From NCBI GenBank assembly GCA_046330935.1, contig JAXLRU010000002.1:558001-622000 (forward strand): a stretch of DNA of 64,000 bases. Reading direction: 5' to 3'. A program made the position numbers and the translations under genes. Shown piece by piece: positions 1-10,129 of this stretch. The notes beneath the pieces were generated by a model. The model saw only the letters and a program-made list of their open reading frames with translations. It ran no database searches and was not told the DNA's origin. How positions within the stretch are numbered: position 1 is the stretch's first letter; each line of letters begins with the position of its first letter. This DNA is from JAXLRU01 sp046330935. GTDB taxonomy: Bacteria > Actinomycetota > Actinomycetes > Actinomycetales > Kineosporiaceae.

Positions 1-22
1 CCTGCCGTGACGTAGGGCGGTC

Positions 23-1291
23 TCACCCGCCACGGGGCGGGCGGAGGTCCCCCACGAGCTGCGCCAACAGCCGCTCCTCCATCACGGCGCGTCCGTGACG
101 GTGGAGGAGGCCTGCCAACGGGGGGTCCCACGGGCTGTCGGCCGGTGAGCCGCGCAGGGCCTCGGACTCCCCGAGGGTCAGGCCCTCCTCGTAGTCGCTC
201 GCGCCCATGCGCCACGGGCGGGCACCGTAGCGCCGGACGGCGTCCGCGGTCGTCCGTAGACCCGTCCAGTCCAGATCGGCGTGCCAGTGCACCCGCACTC
301 CTGCCCGGGCAGCCCCCTCGACCAGGAGCTGACCGGCAGCCGAGGGGACGCCCTCCGTACACAGCAGGGGTGCGGCGGCCCGGCCCAGCTCCGCCGCGGC
401 CGTGCGGAGGACCGCCGGGTTCTCGCAGACGAACAGGTCCGGGCCCACGGGCACGAGGGGGGCCAACCCCCACTGGTGAAGGGTGATGCGGAAGGGGACT
501 CCCGCATCGGCGGCCTCTGCCACCCACCGGCCCACGAGCCCAGCACCCTCGCGCATGCGGACGTTCAGGACGAGTACCTGGCTGGACAGGTCGTCGGCGA
601 CGACCCCCGCCGACGTCCACAACCTTCGCACCTCTTCGCGCCTGCGGGGCGCCGCGGTGCCCGCCCGGATCGCCAGCGCGCGCAGGACGAGGCGGGCGAG
701 CGGGGTGGCCGACAGGGCCTTGGTGTCGCCCACCACGCGTTCCGCGAGGACGGGGACGGCCAGGACGCTGTCAGCAGGCAGACAGGCCAGCACCGCCACG
801 GCCTGCCCCACCAACCTCCCCTCGCCCCGTCGCACCAGACGGGTGAGCGTGCCGTCGGCCTGGAGCATCGCTACCCACTTGCGATACCAGTCCTCACTGC
901 GGTGGGGGCCGCCGTCCAGTTCTGCCGTCAGGTCACCCACACGGTCGTGTTCCTCGCTCCGCTCGCCCGCCCGGTCACGGATCGGCCCGGTGAGCACCTC
1001 GATCGCAGAACGCAGGTCCTTCGCGACGCCCGAGTCCCGCAGCTCGGCCTCGAGCGCCTCCAGCCGCAGGCTGACGCTCCCGCCTCCGCTCGATCGCCGC
1101 CCGAGCAACCGCGCGACGGCAGCCCTCTCCTCGGCCGACGCCGGTGACCGGGTCACCGCACCCTGCAGGTCGCGGCCCTGCTCGATCCGCGACCGGCAAC
1201 GCTCGAGCAGCCAGGCGAGTTCGGGGCCCCCGAGCACCCGCCGGAGGCGGTCGGCGTCGGGCACGGCTGCGGCCAAAGGATCGCGGGCCAT
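23..1291 (-). CDS. jetD: Wadjet nuclease subunit JetD (TIGR02679-like, DUF3323/DUF2399)
   Basis: This 422-residue protein is the likely nuclease of a Wadjet anti-plasmid system. The N-terminal half (about 1-230) is helical and Arg-rich. The C-terminal half carries a Toprim-like acidic set: E290 in 'VCENP' and D339/D341 in 'HADLDWTG', which in JetD proteins bind the metal for cleaving closed circular DNA. It is the last gene of jetABCD. Its ATG overlaps the jetC stop by one base (TGATG), so it is probably translationally coupled. The Wadjet type (type III by my recollection of the DUF2397/2398/2399 families) is inferred from the gene set. The protein looks full length and the stop lies 22 bases inside the window. 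Confidence 0.87.
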   Translation of the reverse strand: MARDPLAAAVPDADRLRRVLGGPELAWLLERCRSRIEQGRDLQGAVTRSPASAEERAAVARLLGRRSSGGGSVSLRLEALEAELRDSGVAKDLRSAIEVLTGPIRDRAGERSEEHDRVGDLTAELDGGPHRSEDWYRKWVAMLQADGTLTRLVRRGEGRLVGQAVAVLACLPADSVLAVPVLAERVVGDTKALSATPLARLVLRALAIRAGTAAPRRREEVRRLWTSAGVVADDLSSQVLVLNVRMREGAGLVGRWVAEAADAGVPFRITLHQWGLAPLVPVGPDLFVCENPAVLRTAAAELGRAAAPLLCTEGVPSAAGQLLVEGAARAGVRVHWHADLDWTGLRTTADAVRRYGARPWRMGASDYEEGLTLGESEALRGSPADSPWDPPLAGLLHRHGRAVMEERLLAQLVGDLRPPRGG

Positions 1292-4200
1292 CAGAACAGG
1301 GACGGGCCGTCGTCATCCGCCGCGGAGGGACGCGACCGCGACGCCTGCCGGGGACCCGGCCCGGTGGAAACGGGCAGGACGACGGGCCGGTCCACCTGGC
1401 GGGGCCGCGTGCCGTCCCACTCCCACGCCGTCGCGAGGACGGCGTCCACACCGTCGTGCCGCACCAGCTGGTAGGTCGCGATCCCGGGCACCGTGGCGTA
1501 GAAGCCCCATTCGCGTTCGGACGTCATCGCGACGTCGAGGTCGAACTGGGTGAGCAGGCCCAGGCACTTCGCGCGGGCGTCGTCATCGACGCCTGCGAAG
1601 GCCTCGTCGAGCAGCACGAGCCGGGGCGCGTCGGGGTGCGCCGACCGGTAGTGCGCCGACGCGGCGGCGAACAGGGGCAGCGAGACGGTGAGGACCCGTT
1701 CCCCGCCCGACGCCGGGCCGGTCGCGGACCGCCAGGCCCCGTCCTGAAGCCGCTCGATGACGAATCGATGCCAGGCGCGGTAGTCGAGCGCCACGCGCAG
1801 GTGTTCGGCCCAGGTGCCCTGCGGGTCCTGGGCTCGCATCCGCTGGATCTGGCGCTGGAGGAAGTCCCGCACGACCCGGCGGTCGTCCTCCGACCACAGC
1901 TCGGAGGTCTGCCGCAGCAGGTGGGCGCGGGCCTGGGCGAGGCCGTCGGGACCGTCCGGGTCGGGTTGCCAGACCAGGCGCAGCCGCATCCCCGTCGAGG
2001 TCGGGCGCTCGGCGAGTTCGGCGTTCATCCCCTGCACGACGTCGTCCGCCTCCGTGATCAGCTCCTGGAGCCGACCGGCGACGTCGCCGACGAGGTGGTC
2101 CTCCAGCACCTGCCGTTCACGGCCGGTCAGCTCGCGTTCGCGCAGCTCCAGCTCGACGTCGAGCAGGGCCACGAGCTCGGCGGGCGTGCGGTTGCGGCCG
2201 GTCCACACGATCGAGACGACGAAGCAGCCCTCGCGCAGTTCGCCGTGGGCCTGGTGGCCGTGGCGGGTGAGGGACTCCGTGAGCTCGGTGAACCTGACGG
2301 TGATGTCGTCCTGCACCCGCCGCCAGGCGGCATCGGAGTCGTCGGTGTCCGCCAGCGCCGCCTCGGCGCGCCGGGCGAGCCGTACAGCCGGGTCCGCCGC
2401 CCAGTCCTGCGCCGGGTCGGGGATCTCGATGGTCGGCGCCGCCACGGCGAGCAGGCCCGTGTCCGCGAAGGCGCGCAGGGTCTGGACGGCGAGGTCGCGC
2501 GCCTCCTGGCGGACGGCCTGCTCGTCCACCAGCTCGGCCTGACGTCCCTGGGCCACCCCGAGGCGCTGCGCGGCCTCGGTGGCGGCGCGCCTGAGCTGCC
2601 GTTCCTGGTCGCCGAGGGCGCTGAGGCCCTGAACGGCCTGTTCCAGCCGGGTGCGGAGGTCGTCCAGCGTGGCGCCCTGGGTCTGGACGAGCGTGTCGAG
2701 CCTGGCGCGGGCGGCGCGATGCTCGTCGTCCGCTCGGACCTGATCCTCGACCGCCTCGACGTGCGCCCCTTCGGCCGTCTCCAGCTCGGCCTGCCACGTG
2801 CCCGCCTCGGCGACGCGCTCCTGGAGCCTCTCCACGGCCGCAACGAGCCGGTGCCCGAGGGAGCGGTAGTCGCCCAGGGCCCGGGCCACCTGCGCGAGGC
2901 CGTCGGCGTCGGCAGGCAGGCCCAACGCCTGCGCGGTCTCGTCCAGCGCGGTGCGCGCCGCGTCGGCGTCGGTGCGGGCGCGTCGCACCTCCTCCTGGGC
3001 GGGCGGCAGCAGGGCGGCGCGCCGCAGCACCTCCGCGCGGGCCGCCGAGAGCGTGGCGTGCGCGTCACGCAGGGTCTGGTCGGTGGGCCGTTCGGCGAGC
3101 TGGGCCGCGAGCCGCGCCTCCTGGCGCGCGACGTCGTCGAGCGCCGCCCGGGCCTGTGCCGCCTCGACCTCGGCCTGCGCGAGCGCCGCGTCGAGTTCCG
3201 CGATCCGGCGCAGGCGCGCGGCCTCCCTGGCGCGGGAGCCCAGGTACTCGGCCTCAAGCTTGGTCCACCGGCCTCGCAGGGTGCCCAGGCGGAACGAGCC
3301 GTCGCCACACACCACCGCCTGCGCCTCGTCGGGGTCATGGTCGTCGCTCTCGTCCCCGAGCAGGTCCGCCGCCCCCGCCCGCACCTCGACGGCGGCCAGG
3401 ACGGCAGCGATGGTCGCGTGGTCGAGGGACGACGCCCCGGGGCTGTCGGGGTCGATGGCGGGGACGAGGACGTCGGCGAGGGTGCGGAGGCCTCCGAGCC
3501 GGGGGCCGCTCGGGCGGTGGTCGCTCCGGCGGGGCAGGGCGATGACGTCGCGCCGCTGGGCGTCCACGAGCCGGGCATCGGGCGTGATCCATGCGTCGAG
3601 CAGCCCGGACGCCTCCAGCGCTGCCTCGATCCCCGCGAGGTGGGCAGCGCCCTCCTCCCCTGGCCCCACGCCGTCCCGGATGTCGACGACCCGCCAGAGG
3701 GGGGCGCCGGCCGCGTCGTGCCGCGAGTCCTCGTCGCGGGTGTGCGGGACGGGCGGGATCGCCAGGACCCCCGCCTCGAGCTCGGAGCGGAGTCGGCGTA
3801 GGTCAGCGGCCTGCGCCTCGACGTCGTCCAGCCGCCTTCGAGCGTTGGCCTCCGCGGCGGCGAGCTGCCGCCGGACGTCCTGGACGCGGGCCTCGAGGGT
3901 GGCGAGCAGCGGGTCGGGACCCTCAAGGGTCGTCACCCACTCCGGCAGCCCGACCTCCTCCGGGTAGGGGACGACGACGGAGTCGGTCGCCGCGGCGTAG
4001 GCGCGCCACGCCTCGACCAGGGCGTCACCCGCAGCCTCGACCATGCGCTCCGCATCGGCGACGGCGGTCACGGCGACGTCCCGGTCGGCCTCGAGCGCGG
4101 CGAGCCGCGACCGCGCCGCACCGAGGAGCCGGGCGCGCTCGGCCTCCGCATCGACCAGCCCCCGCACCTGCTCGGTCGCTGCGGTCCTCTCGTCGGCGAC

Positions 4201-5541
4201 CTCGCTCAGCGCGCGACGGAGGGCGGGGACGTCGTCCATGACGCCGAACGCGAGGGCGTGGGCGTGCGCGGTGGTCGAGCAGGCGGACGCCGCGGCTCGG
4301 GTGATCTCGGCGAGCAGCCGCCCACGTTCGGCATCGGCGTCGGCGATCCTCGTCCGGAGTTCGCCGACGCGGCCCTCGGCGGCGCGATGACGATCCGCTG
4401 CCGCCTGTGAGCGGCTCGCGGCGGCCTCGGCGCGGCTGCGCGCGGTCGCGGCGTCCTGCGTGGCGCGGTCGAGGTCGTGCAGCTCCGGGGACTCCTTGAG
4501 CTGGTCGCGCACCGCCTCGAGTTCGTGGCGCCGACCCTCGACGTCCTCGAGGGCCGCGTCGGCCTCGCGGCGAGCCGTCTCGGCCTGCTCGGCCTGCTCG
4601 CGGACCTCGGCGAGTCGTCGTCCGGCCTCCTCGTACGCCGAGTGGGCCGTCCTCAGCTCACGGGCCTGCCGACGCGCGGCGACCGCCGCGTACCTGGCAT
4701 AGCGGCGGCCGAACCGGTCGACGTGGTCGCGGGTCTCACCCAACGCCCGGACCTCGTCGCGCTGCTGCTCGAGGTCGTGGAACCCGGCGGCGGCGTCGGC
4801 GAGAAGGTCGGGGTCGAGCGGGGTCAGGGCCTCCGACAGCGCCCGCGACAGCAGGACGGGGTCGGGGCGCTTCGACAGTTGCGGCTGTCGTAACTGGATC
4901 AGCAGCTTGATCAGGGCCGCGTACCTGTCGGCGCCGAGCCGGAACAGCCGCTCGTCAAGGGCCCGGCGGTACTGCTCGGCCGTGCCGAACACCTGCCCGC
5001 GATCGAGCAGGGCGTCCTTGAGCCTGTCCTTCGTGACGACGGTGCCCGCGGCGGTGACGAGGGCCAGGTCGGCGCCGACCCGCTGGTCCGTGACGAAGAA
5101 CCAGTGGTCGGCGATCCCGCGTCCGACGACGGCTTTGAGGCCGAGCCCGACGGTGAGGAAGTGCTCGACGCCGTCGTCGTCGCGGCGGCCGAACTCCATC
5201 CACGTGTAGCCGAGGCGTTCGGAGTGGCGCCCGCCCAGCAGCAGGTTCCACTCCATCTTCTTCTTCGGGTCGCCGTCGGGTTCGACACGGTGCGGGGAGA
5301 GGTCGCCGTCCAGCAGGAGGGGCAGCGTGAGGGCGAGGACTTTCGACTTGCCCGTCCCGTTGTTGCCGCGCCACAGCAGCCGACCGTCCCGGAACCAGAA
5401 CTCCTGGTAGTCGTAGCGGAACAGTTCGAGCAGGCCGACGCGCAGGGGTTGCCAGCGTCGGCGCCCGGGCGTGGGCAGCCCGCCGTCCCGTTCCGTCTCG
5501 GCGCGAACGGGGACGACGGGTGCGGGCGTCGTGGACGTCAT
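1291..5541 (-). CDS. jetC: Wadjet SMC-like ATPase JetC (TIGR02680-like)
   Basis: This 1416-residue SMC-like ATPase is the loop-extruding motor of the Wadjet complex. The Walker A motif GNNGTGKS is at residues 59-66. A long Ala/Glu/Arg-rich coiled coil fills roughly 270-1150. Near the C terminus are an ABC-type signature (SGGERVLTVSLPL) and a Walker B motif, RLVLLDEAF, with D1312 and E1313. The order head, coil, hinge region, coil, head is that of an SMC protein. Its ATG overlaps the jetB stop as ATGA at 5538-5541, and the jetD start overlaps its own stop. All ATPase residues appear intact, so an active motor is expected. Confidence 0.92.
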   Translation of the reverse strand: MTSTTPAPVVPVRAETERDGGLPTPGRRRWQPLRVGLLELFRYDYQEFWFRDGRLLWRGNNGTGKSKVLALTLPLLLDGDLSPHRVEPDGDPKKKMEWNLLLGGRHSERLGYTWMEFGRRDDDGVEHFLTVGLGLKAVVGRGIADHWFFVTDQRVGADLALVTAAGTVVTKDRLKDALLDRGQVFGTAEQYRRALDERLFRLGADRYAALIKLLIQLRQPQLSKRPDPVLLSRALSEALTPLDPDLLADAAAGFHDLEQQRDEVRALGETRDHVDRFGRRYARYAAVAARRQARELRTAHSAYEEAGRRLAEVREQAEQAETARREADAALEDVEGRRHELEAVRDQLKESPELHDLDRATQDAATARSRAEAAASRSQAAADRHRAAEGRVGELRTRIADADAERGRLLAEITRAAASACSTTAHAHALAFGVMDDVPALRRALSEVADERTAATEQVRGLVDAEAERARLLGAARSRLAALEADRDVAVTAVADAERMVEAAGDALVEAWRAYAAATDSVVVPYPEEVGLPEWVTTLEGPDPLLATLEARVQDVRRQLAAAEANARRRLDDVEAQAADLRRLRSELEAGVLAIPPVPHTRDEDSRHDAAGAPLWRVVDIRDGVGPGEEGAAHLAGIEAALEASGLLDAWITPDARLVDAQRRDVIALPRRSDHRPSGPRLGGLRTLADVLVPAIDPDSPGASSLDHATIAAVLAAVEVRAGAADLLGDESDDHDPDEAQAVVCGDGSFRLGTLRGRWTKLEAEYLGSRAREAARLRRIAELDAALAQAEVEAAQARAALDDVARQEARLAAQLAERPTDQTLRDAHATLSAARAEVLRRAALLPPAQEEVRRARTDADAARTALDETAQALGLPADADGLAQVARALGDYRSLGHRLVAAVERLQERVAEAGTWQAELETAEGAHVEAVEDQVRADDEHRAARARLDTLVQTQGATLDDLRTRLEQAVQGLSALGDQERQLRRAATEAAQRLGVAQGRQAELVDEQAVRQEARDLAVQTLRAFADTGLLAVAAPTIEIPDPAQDWAADPAVRLARRAEAALADTDDSDAAWRRVQDDITVRFTELTESLTRHGHQAHGELREGCFVVSIVWTGRNRTPAELVALLDVELELRERELTGRERQVLEDHLVGDVAGRLQELITEADDVVQGMNAELAERPTSTGMRLRLVWQPDPDGPDGLAQARAHLLRQTSELWSEDDRRVVRDFLQRQIQRMRAQDPQGTWAEHLRVALDYRAWHRFVIERLQDGAWRSATGPASGGERVLTVSLPLFAAASAHYRSAHPDAPRLVLLDEAFAGVDDDARAKCLGLLTQFDLDVAMTSEREWGFYATVPGIATYQLVRHDGVDAVLATAWEWDGTRPRQVDRPVVLPVSTGPGPRQASRSRPSAADDDGPSLF

Positions 5542-6821
5542 GAACGCTCCCCGGGGGCGGAGACTCGGAAGGGCGCGTACCGGAATCGTCCCAGAGCGGG
5601 CAGGGGGACGACGTGCTCGGCGTCGGCGGGTCCGCCGAGGCTCGTGGAGAGCGGGGGCGGGGCGATCAGGCCGAGGCGGTGGAGCCGGGTCAGGGCGGTG
5701 GTCGTCAGCACCCGCTCAGCGCCCGGCTCCTGGGTGTCGTGGCGCCAGTACGTCTGGTGACGGCGGGCGAGGTCGCGGACGTGATCGTGCAGCACCGCCA
5801 GCGGCAGCCCTTCGCCGTGGCGCTCCCGCAGGTGGCGGGCCAGGCGCTCGGCCACGAGCAGAGTGGCGTGACCGTCCGTGCCCTCTTCCGGCATGCCCAG
5901 GTCGGTCGCGTCGCCGGTGGGGTCGACGAGCGCGATCCCCTCGGCGCGCACCTCGGGCACGAGCCCGGTGCCGTCGGCGAGGCGGCGCAGCAGGGGGCCC
6001 CGCTGCGTGGCGAGGTAGTCGCGTTCGGCGGGGTCGAGGTGGGCGTGGTACACGACGGGGTCGTCGAGGAGGCGGCGGCTCAGCGAGACGCGGATCGCAC
6101 GGTTGCGGGCGTCGTCGGTGTCGGGCGCGGGTTCGGCGAGGACGGCGGCGATGCGATCAGGGGTCGTCCGTGCGGAGGCGCGGTCGATCATCGACGGGCC
6201 GCGCCGGGCGATCAGGAGGGTCGACAGGATCGTCCGGTCGACGTCGTAGAGCACGTCCCCGGTCGCGTCGACGAAAGCCTGCTCGTCCCCCGCGACGCGG
6301 ACCAGGACCCCGAGGGAGAGCAGGAGCCGGGCGACGGCGGCGAGGTCCCCGCGCTCGGCTCGGTCACTCATGGTGAAGGTGATGCCGGCCTCGGCGAGCG
6401 TGGCGTCCGCGGCGAGGCCGACGACCTGGTCGACCATGCGGCCCAGGGTGATCTGGGACTCCGCCCGCTCAAGGACGGCCAGGGCCAGGCAGAGGAGGAC
6501 GTAGCGACGGCGGCCGAACTCGTGCCGGGCGCCGGTGACCGTGGCGGCGGGCCGGGTGGCGTCCGCCCACGTCCCGGCGGACTTACGCAGCCGCACCACT
6601 GAGGAGTCGTCGACGAGCGTCCAGCCCGCCTCGCGCGAGAACCATTCGGCCAGCCACCGGGCGTGGCGACGGGCGAGGACGAACGCCGCGGGGTCGGGGG
6701 CGAGGGGCGTGAGCAGTGGGTGACGCAGCAGCACGCGGGCGGCTCGGCGCCGCTCCTCCTGCTCCTGATCGGCCAGGCCCAGGCGGAGCCGTTCCGCCGA
6801 ACGACCGCGGGTCGCGCTCAT
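5538..6821 (-). CDS. jetB: Wadjet subunit JetB (DUF2398/TIGR02678-like)
   Basis: This is a 427-residue protein starting MSATRGRSAERLRLG. The family (TIGR02678, DUF2398) supplies the accessory winged-helix subunit that binds the kleisin in Wadjet complexes. No enzyme motif is visible. The sequence is rich in Arg, Leu and Asp and has predicted helix-turn-helix-like stretches in its middle, as in 'SQITLGRMVDQVVG'. The start at 6821 was chosen because the ATG overlaps the jetA stop as ATGA (6818-6821) and because family similarity begins there. The same frame stays open far upstream inside jetA, but that extension is low-complexity shadow. The stop overlaps the jetC start. Confidence 0.87.
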   Translation of the reverse strand: MSATRGRSAERLRLGLADQEQEERRRAARVLLRHPLLTPLAPDPAAFVLARRHARWLAEWFSREAGWTLVDDSSVVRLRKSAGTWADATRPAATVTGARHEFGRRRYVLLCLALAVLERAESQITLGRMVDQVVGLAADATLAEAGITFTMSDRAERGDLAAVARLLLSLGVLVRVAGDEQAFVDATGDVLYDVDRTILSTLLIARRGPSMIDRASARTTPDRIAAVLAEPAPDTDDARNRAIRVSLSRRLLDDPVVYHAHLDPAERDYLATQRGPLLRRLADGTGLVPEVRAEGIALVDPTGDATDLGMPEEGTDGHATLLVAERLARHLRERHGEGLPLAVLHDHVRDLARRHQTYWRHDTQEPGAERVLTTTALTRLHRLGLIAPPPLSTSLGGPADAEHVVPLPALGRFRYAPFRVSAPGERS

Positions 6822-8476
6822 GACGTCCCCGCGCCGACGGGCTCGGCCTCGGCCTCGGGGGCGTCGTCGCCCGCGCCGCCGTCCGCGACCGCCTCCGCCC
6901 CCTCGAAGGTGACGGCCGGACCCGGCACCGTCGTCGCCGCCGGGGGTACCGGACGGGTCAGGTCGGTCACGGTGATCTCGTGGTCGGGCGCCCAGATCAC
7001 GCCCTCGCTGCTGCGGACGGCGACGAGCCCGCCGTCCGGGACCGGCCTGAGCGTGACCTCGAAGGAGCCGTCCGAGGTCAGCGTGGTGACGGAGCCGTCC
7101 GGCCCGGGCGGCCCGGCCGCGAGCGCATCCCCGAGAAGGCGCAGGAACAGGGTGAGCGCGCCGGCGTCCAGGCCGTCGACGCCGCCGAGGTCGGCGAGCC
7201 TGGTGGGGCGGCCCGTGGCGATCGCTCGTCGTGCCCGTTCCACCTGCTCCCGCTCGGCGGTGACCCGCGCCTGCAACTCGGCGCGCGCCGCCGTCCGGTC
7301 GCTGATCTTCGTGGGCGCACCGCGCCGCTGGTAATGGCCGGTCTGGCGCAGGCGTGCGGCCACCTCGACGGGGGGCGCCTCGAGCCAACTCGTCCCGGCG
7401 GGGACGGGGTCGCCGTCCGGGTCGCCCGACAGACCGACGAGGTGCCGGGAGGGGCCCAGCCCGAACATGACGCGCCACAGGCGGTGCGCCTCGTCGTCGT
7501 CCGCCTCCGCGAACCACTGCGCGAGCGCGCGGTAGTCGGCCGAGCGGTCGCTGCGGCCGGCGCGCCGCTCCTGGACGAGACGGATCGCGGCGAGCAGGTC
7601 GGGGACGGCCCGACCGGCGCGGCGACGCAGGAGCTCGGACTGGCTGGGGCGCAGGCGGCTGCCGACGAACCAGGTCTGCAGGCCGCGCCACCGTTGCCGC
7701 CACTGGGCGAGGCGCGCGGCGACGACATCCCCCTCGTCGGCCCCCGGGACGGCGTCCCCCGCCTCGCGCCGGGCGGCCGCGAGCAGGAGCGCGTCGACGC
7801 GCTCGCCGTCGACGGACTGAAGGGTCTGCCGGATGTCGAACGACTTCTGCACCAGGTCGGCGACGAAGCGTTCCAGGTAGGCGATGAGGCGGTCCTTGTA
7901 GGCGAGGAAGGCGGCCTCGTCGAGATCCTGCAGGTCGATGACGCGCTGCAGGCTGCTCATGAACGCGCTGGCGTTGGCGGCGAGGGAGTCGAGACGCCCG
8001 GCCAGTTCGATCAGGACGCTGTGGACGACGGCCGGGTCGGGGTCCGGTTCGCCGGCGAGCGCGGCGAGGGACCGCAGCCTCAGGCGGATATCCTCCAGCG
8101 CCACGGACTGCAGTTCGCCCCGCCGAGTGATCGCGTCCTCGTAGAGGGCCAGGGCCTCCTCGGCGGCCTCGCCCTCGCGGGTGAGCTGGTACAGCACGCG
8201 GCGGCGGTAGAAGTCCTCGACGGAGGCGACCCGGGACGTGTCGGCGTCGCCGCGCACGTTGCCCCATGCGGCGAGCGCATCGAGGGCCTTCTCGACCTCG
8301 TCGGTGGTGGCACGCACATCCGCTTCGGGCAGTTCGCGGGCCACGTCCTCGGGGCGCAGGTGGACGACGAACCGCTGCTTGTGCTCGACGAAGACGCGCA
8401 TGATCGCCCGGTAGAGCTCCGCCTTGGGGACGGTGACGTGCTCGAACGGGCGGAAGAGAGGCGACGCGGCGTCCAT
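6818..8476 (-). CDS. jetA: Wadjet kleisin-like subunit JetA (DUF2397/TIGR02677-like)
   Basis: This 552-residue protein opens the jetABCD operon. The N-terminal region 'LFRPFEHVTVPKAELYRAIM' followed by a winged-helix-like segment (about 15-110) is typical of TIGR02677/DUF2397 proteins, the kleisin-like bridging subunits of Wadjet. The middle is helical. The C-terminal quarter ends in an acidic, proline-rich tail. It starts 81 bp downstream of the hsdM stop, with no terminator visible between them, so the Wadjet genes could be read from the restriction-modification transcript as well as from their own promoter. The family assignment rests on recognition of the whole four-gene set. Confidence 0.87.
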   Translation of the reverse strand: MDAASPLFRPFEHVTVPKAELYRAIMRVFVEHKQRFVVHLRPEDVARELPEADVRATTDEVEKALDALAAWGNVRGDADTSRVASVEDFYRRRVLYQLTREGEAAEEALALYEDAITRRGELQSVALEDIRLRLRSLAALAGEPDPDPAVVHSVLIELAGRLDSLAANASAFMSSLQRVIDLQDLDEAAFLAYKDRLIAYLERFVADLVQKSFDIRQTLQSVDGERVDALLLAAARREAGDAVPGADEGDVVAARLAQWRQRWRGLQTWFVGSRLRPSQSELLRRRAGRAVPDLLAAIRLVQERRAGRSDRSADYRALAQWFAEADDDEAHRLWRVMFGLGPSRHLVGLSGDPDGDPVPAGTSWLEAPPVEVAARLRQTGHYQRRGAPTKISDRTAARAELQARVTAEREQVERARRAIATGRPTRLADLGGVDGLDAGALTLFLRLLGDALAAGPPGPDGSVTTLTSDGSFEVTLRPVPDGGLVAVRSSEGVIWAPDHEITVTDLTRPVPPAATTVPGPAVTFEGAEAVADGGAGDDAPEAEAEPVGAGTS

Positions 8477-8557
8477 CGCGGGCAGTCTCTCAGGCGGCGG
8501 GGACAGGCGGGCAGGCCAGTCTGTCGTCCTGAGATCGTGGCCCCGCCCCAGGAGTGA

Positions 8558-10042
8558 TCACTCTGCTGTGGCGCCTGCCTCGAGAGCCGCCGCGACGGCC
8601 TCGAACTCGGCGAGCGCCGCGGTGAGGTCCTCGACGATCTCGCGAGCGATCACCTCGGGCGCGGGGAGGTTGTCGAGGTCTTCGAGCGACTCGTCGCGCA
8701 GCCACGTGATGTCGAGGTTGGTCTTGTCGCGCGCGACGAGTTCGTCGTACGTGAACGCCTTGAACCGTTCGGACTCCACGCGCTCGGAGCGGGCCTTGCC
8801 CACGAGGTAGCTGTCGACGAAGTCGTCGAGGTGGGCGCGGGTCAGGGGGTTCTGCTTGAGCGTGAAGTGCTGGTTCGTGCGGAGGTCGTAGACCCACAGC
8901 TTCTGCGTCCACGGCCGGTCGGTGTTCGCGGGCTTTCGATCGAAGAACAGCACGTTCGCCTTCACGCCCTGCGCGTAGAAGATGCCGGTGGGCAGCCGCA
9001 GCATGGTGTGCAGGTCGAAGTCCTTGAGCAGCCGCTTGCGCAGCGTCTCCCCCGCGCCGCCCTCGAACAGGACGTTGTCGGGCAGGACGACGGCCGCGCG
9101 GCCGGGCGTCTCCATGATCGTCATGATGTGCTGCAGGAAGTTGAGCTGCTTGTTGGCGGTGGTGACGAGGAAGTCCTGGCGCTCGATCTCGCCGTCCTCA
9201 CGAGCCTGGCGGCCGTCGGCACCGACCATGGTGATCGACGACTTCCGCCCGAACGGCGGGTTGGAGAGCACCACCGACCAGTACCGGCCGGGGTGGGCGA
9301 TGAGCGAGTCCTTGACCTCGATCGGCGAGGCGCCGTCGGCGTCGCCGATGCCGTGCAGGAGCAGGTTCATCGCGGCCAGTCGGGCGGTGCCGTCGACGAG
9401 CTCGATTCCGTGCACGAGCCCGTTGCGCAGCTTCGCGCGCTGGGACGGGTCGAACCCGGCAGCCCCGGCGGCGACGTGCTCGTGCGCGGCGAGGAGAAAC
9501 CCGCCCGTGCCGGCTGCGGGGTCGGTGATCGTGTCGTCGATGGTCGGGTCGAGGCAGTCGACCATCGCCTGGATCAGCGGTCGTGGCGTGAAGTACTGCC
9601 CCGCGCCCGACTTGATGTCCTCAGCGCCCTTGGACAGCAGTGACTCGTAGGCGTCGCCCTTGATGTCGACGCCGGTCTGCGACCACTGCTCGGCGTCGAT
9701 CAGGTCGTGGATGAGGCGCTTCAGCTTCGCCGGGTCCTGGATCCGGTTCTGCGCCTTGCGGAAGATCGTGCCGAGGACGCCGTCCTGCCGGGCCAGCCCG
9801 ATCAGGATGCGCGTGTACTCGACCTCCAACTGGACGCCGTCGGCGTCCAGCAGGCGCTGCCACGAGTACTCGTCGGGGACGATCTTCTCCGGCCGCACCT
9901 TCCGGGTCGCCCGCTCGTGAGCCATCTTCAGGAACAGCAGGTACGTGAGCTGCTCGGTGTACTCCAGCGTGCCGACGCCGTCGTCGCGCAGGACGTTGCA
10001 GTACGACCAGAGCTTGTCGACGAGGCGACGGGCGTCGCTCAC
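8558..10042 (-). CDS. hsdM: Type I restriction-modification DNA methyltransferase subunit HsdM
   Basis: This 494-residue N6-adenine methyltransferase subunit protects host DNA and forms M2S and R2M2S complexes with HsdS and HsdR. It has an N-terminal HsdM helical domain (about 1-120), the SAM-binding motif DPAAGTGGF at about 174-182, and the catalytic motif NPPF at about 261-264. I chose the GTG at 10042 because a GGAGG site lies 9 bases upstream and the protein then begins SDARRLVDKLW as in relatives. An upstream ATG would add 23 Cys/Pro-rich residues unlike the family. Unusually, hsdM is not next to hsdS: five genes and about 4 kb (10043-14098) lie between them. Confidence 0.93.
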   Translation of the reverse strand: MSDARRLVDKLWSYCNVLRDDGVGTLEYTEQLTYLLFLKMAHERATRKVRPEKIVPDEYSWQRLLDADGVQLEVEYTRILIGLARQDGVLGTIFRKAQNRIQDPAKLKRLIHDLIDAEQWSQTGVDIKGDAYESLLSKGAEDIKSGAGQYFTPRPLIQAMVDCLDPTIDDTITDPAAGTGGFLLAAHEHVAAGAAGFDPSQRAKLRNGLVHGIELVDGTARLAAMNLLLHGIGDADGASPIEVKDSLIAHPGRYWSVVLSNPPFGRKSSITMVGADGRQAREDGEIERQDFLVTTANKQLNFLQHIMTIMETPGRAAVVLPDNVLFEGGAGETLRKRLLKDFDLHTMLRLPTGIFYAQGVKANVLFFDRKPANTDRPWTQKLWVYDLRTNQHFTLKQNPLTRAHLDDFVDSYLVGKARSERVESERFKAFTYDELVARDKTNLDITWLRDESLEDLDNLPAPEVIAREIVEDLTAALAEFEAVAAALEAGATAE

Positions 10043-10129
10043 GGGCGGGGCACCTCCAGGACACGCGGGTGGGCAGCAGCCGACACAGCAGGGGCCATTC
10101 TGTCGCTCCACCGGACGCTCAGTGGCACT

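Noticed and set aside
1144..3801. 885-codon plus-strand frame opposite jetC
   Set aside because: The minus strand encodes an SMC protein with intact motifs; the plus reading has no recognisable domain.
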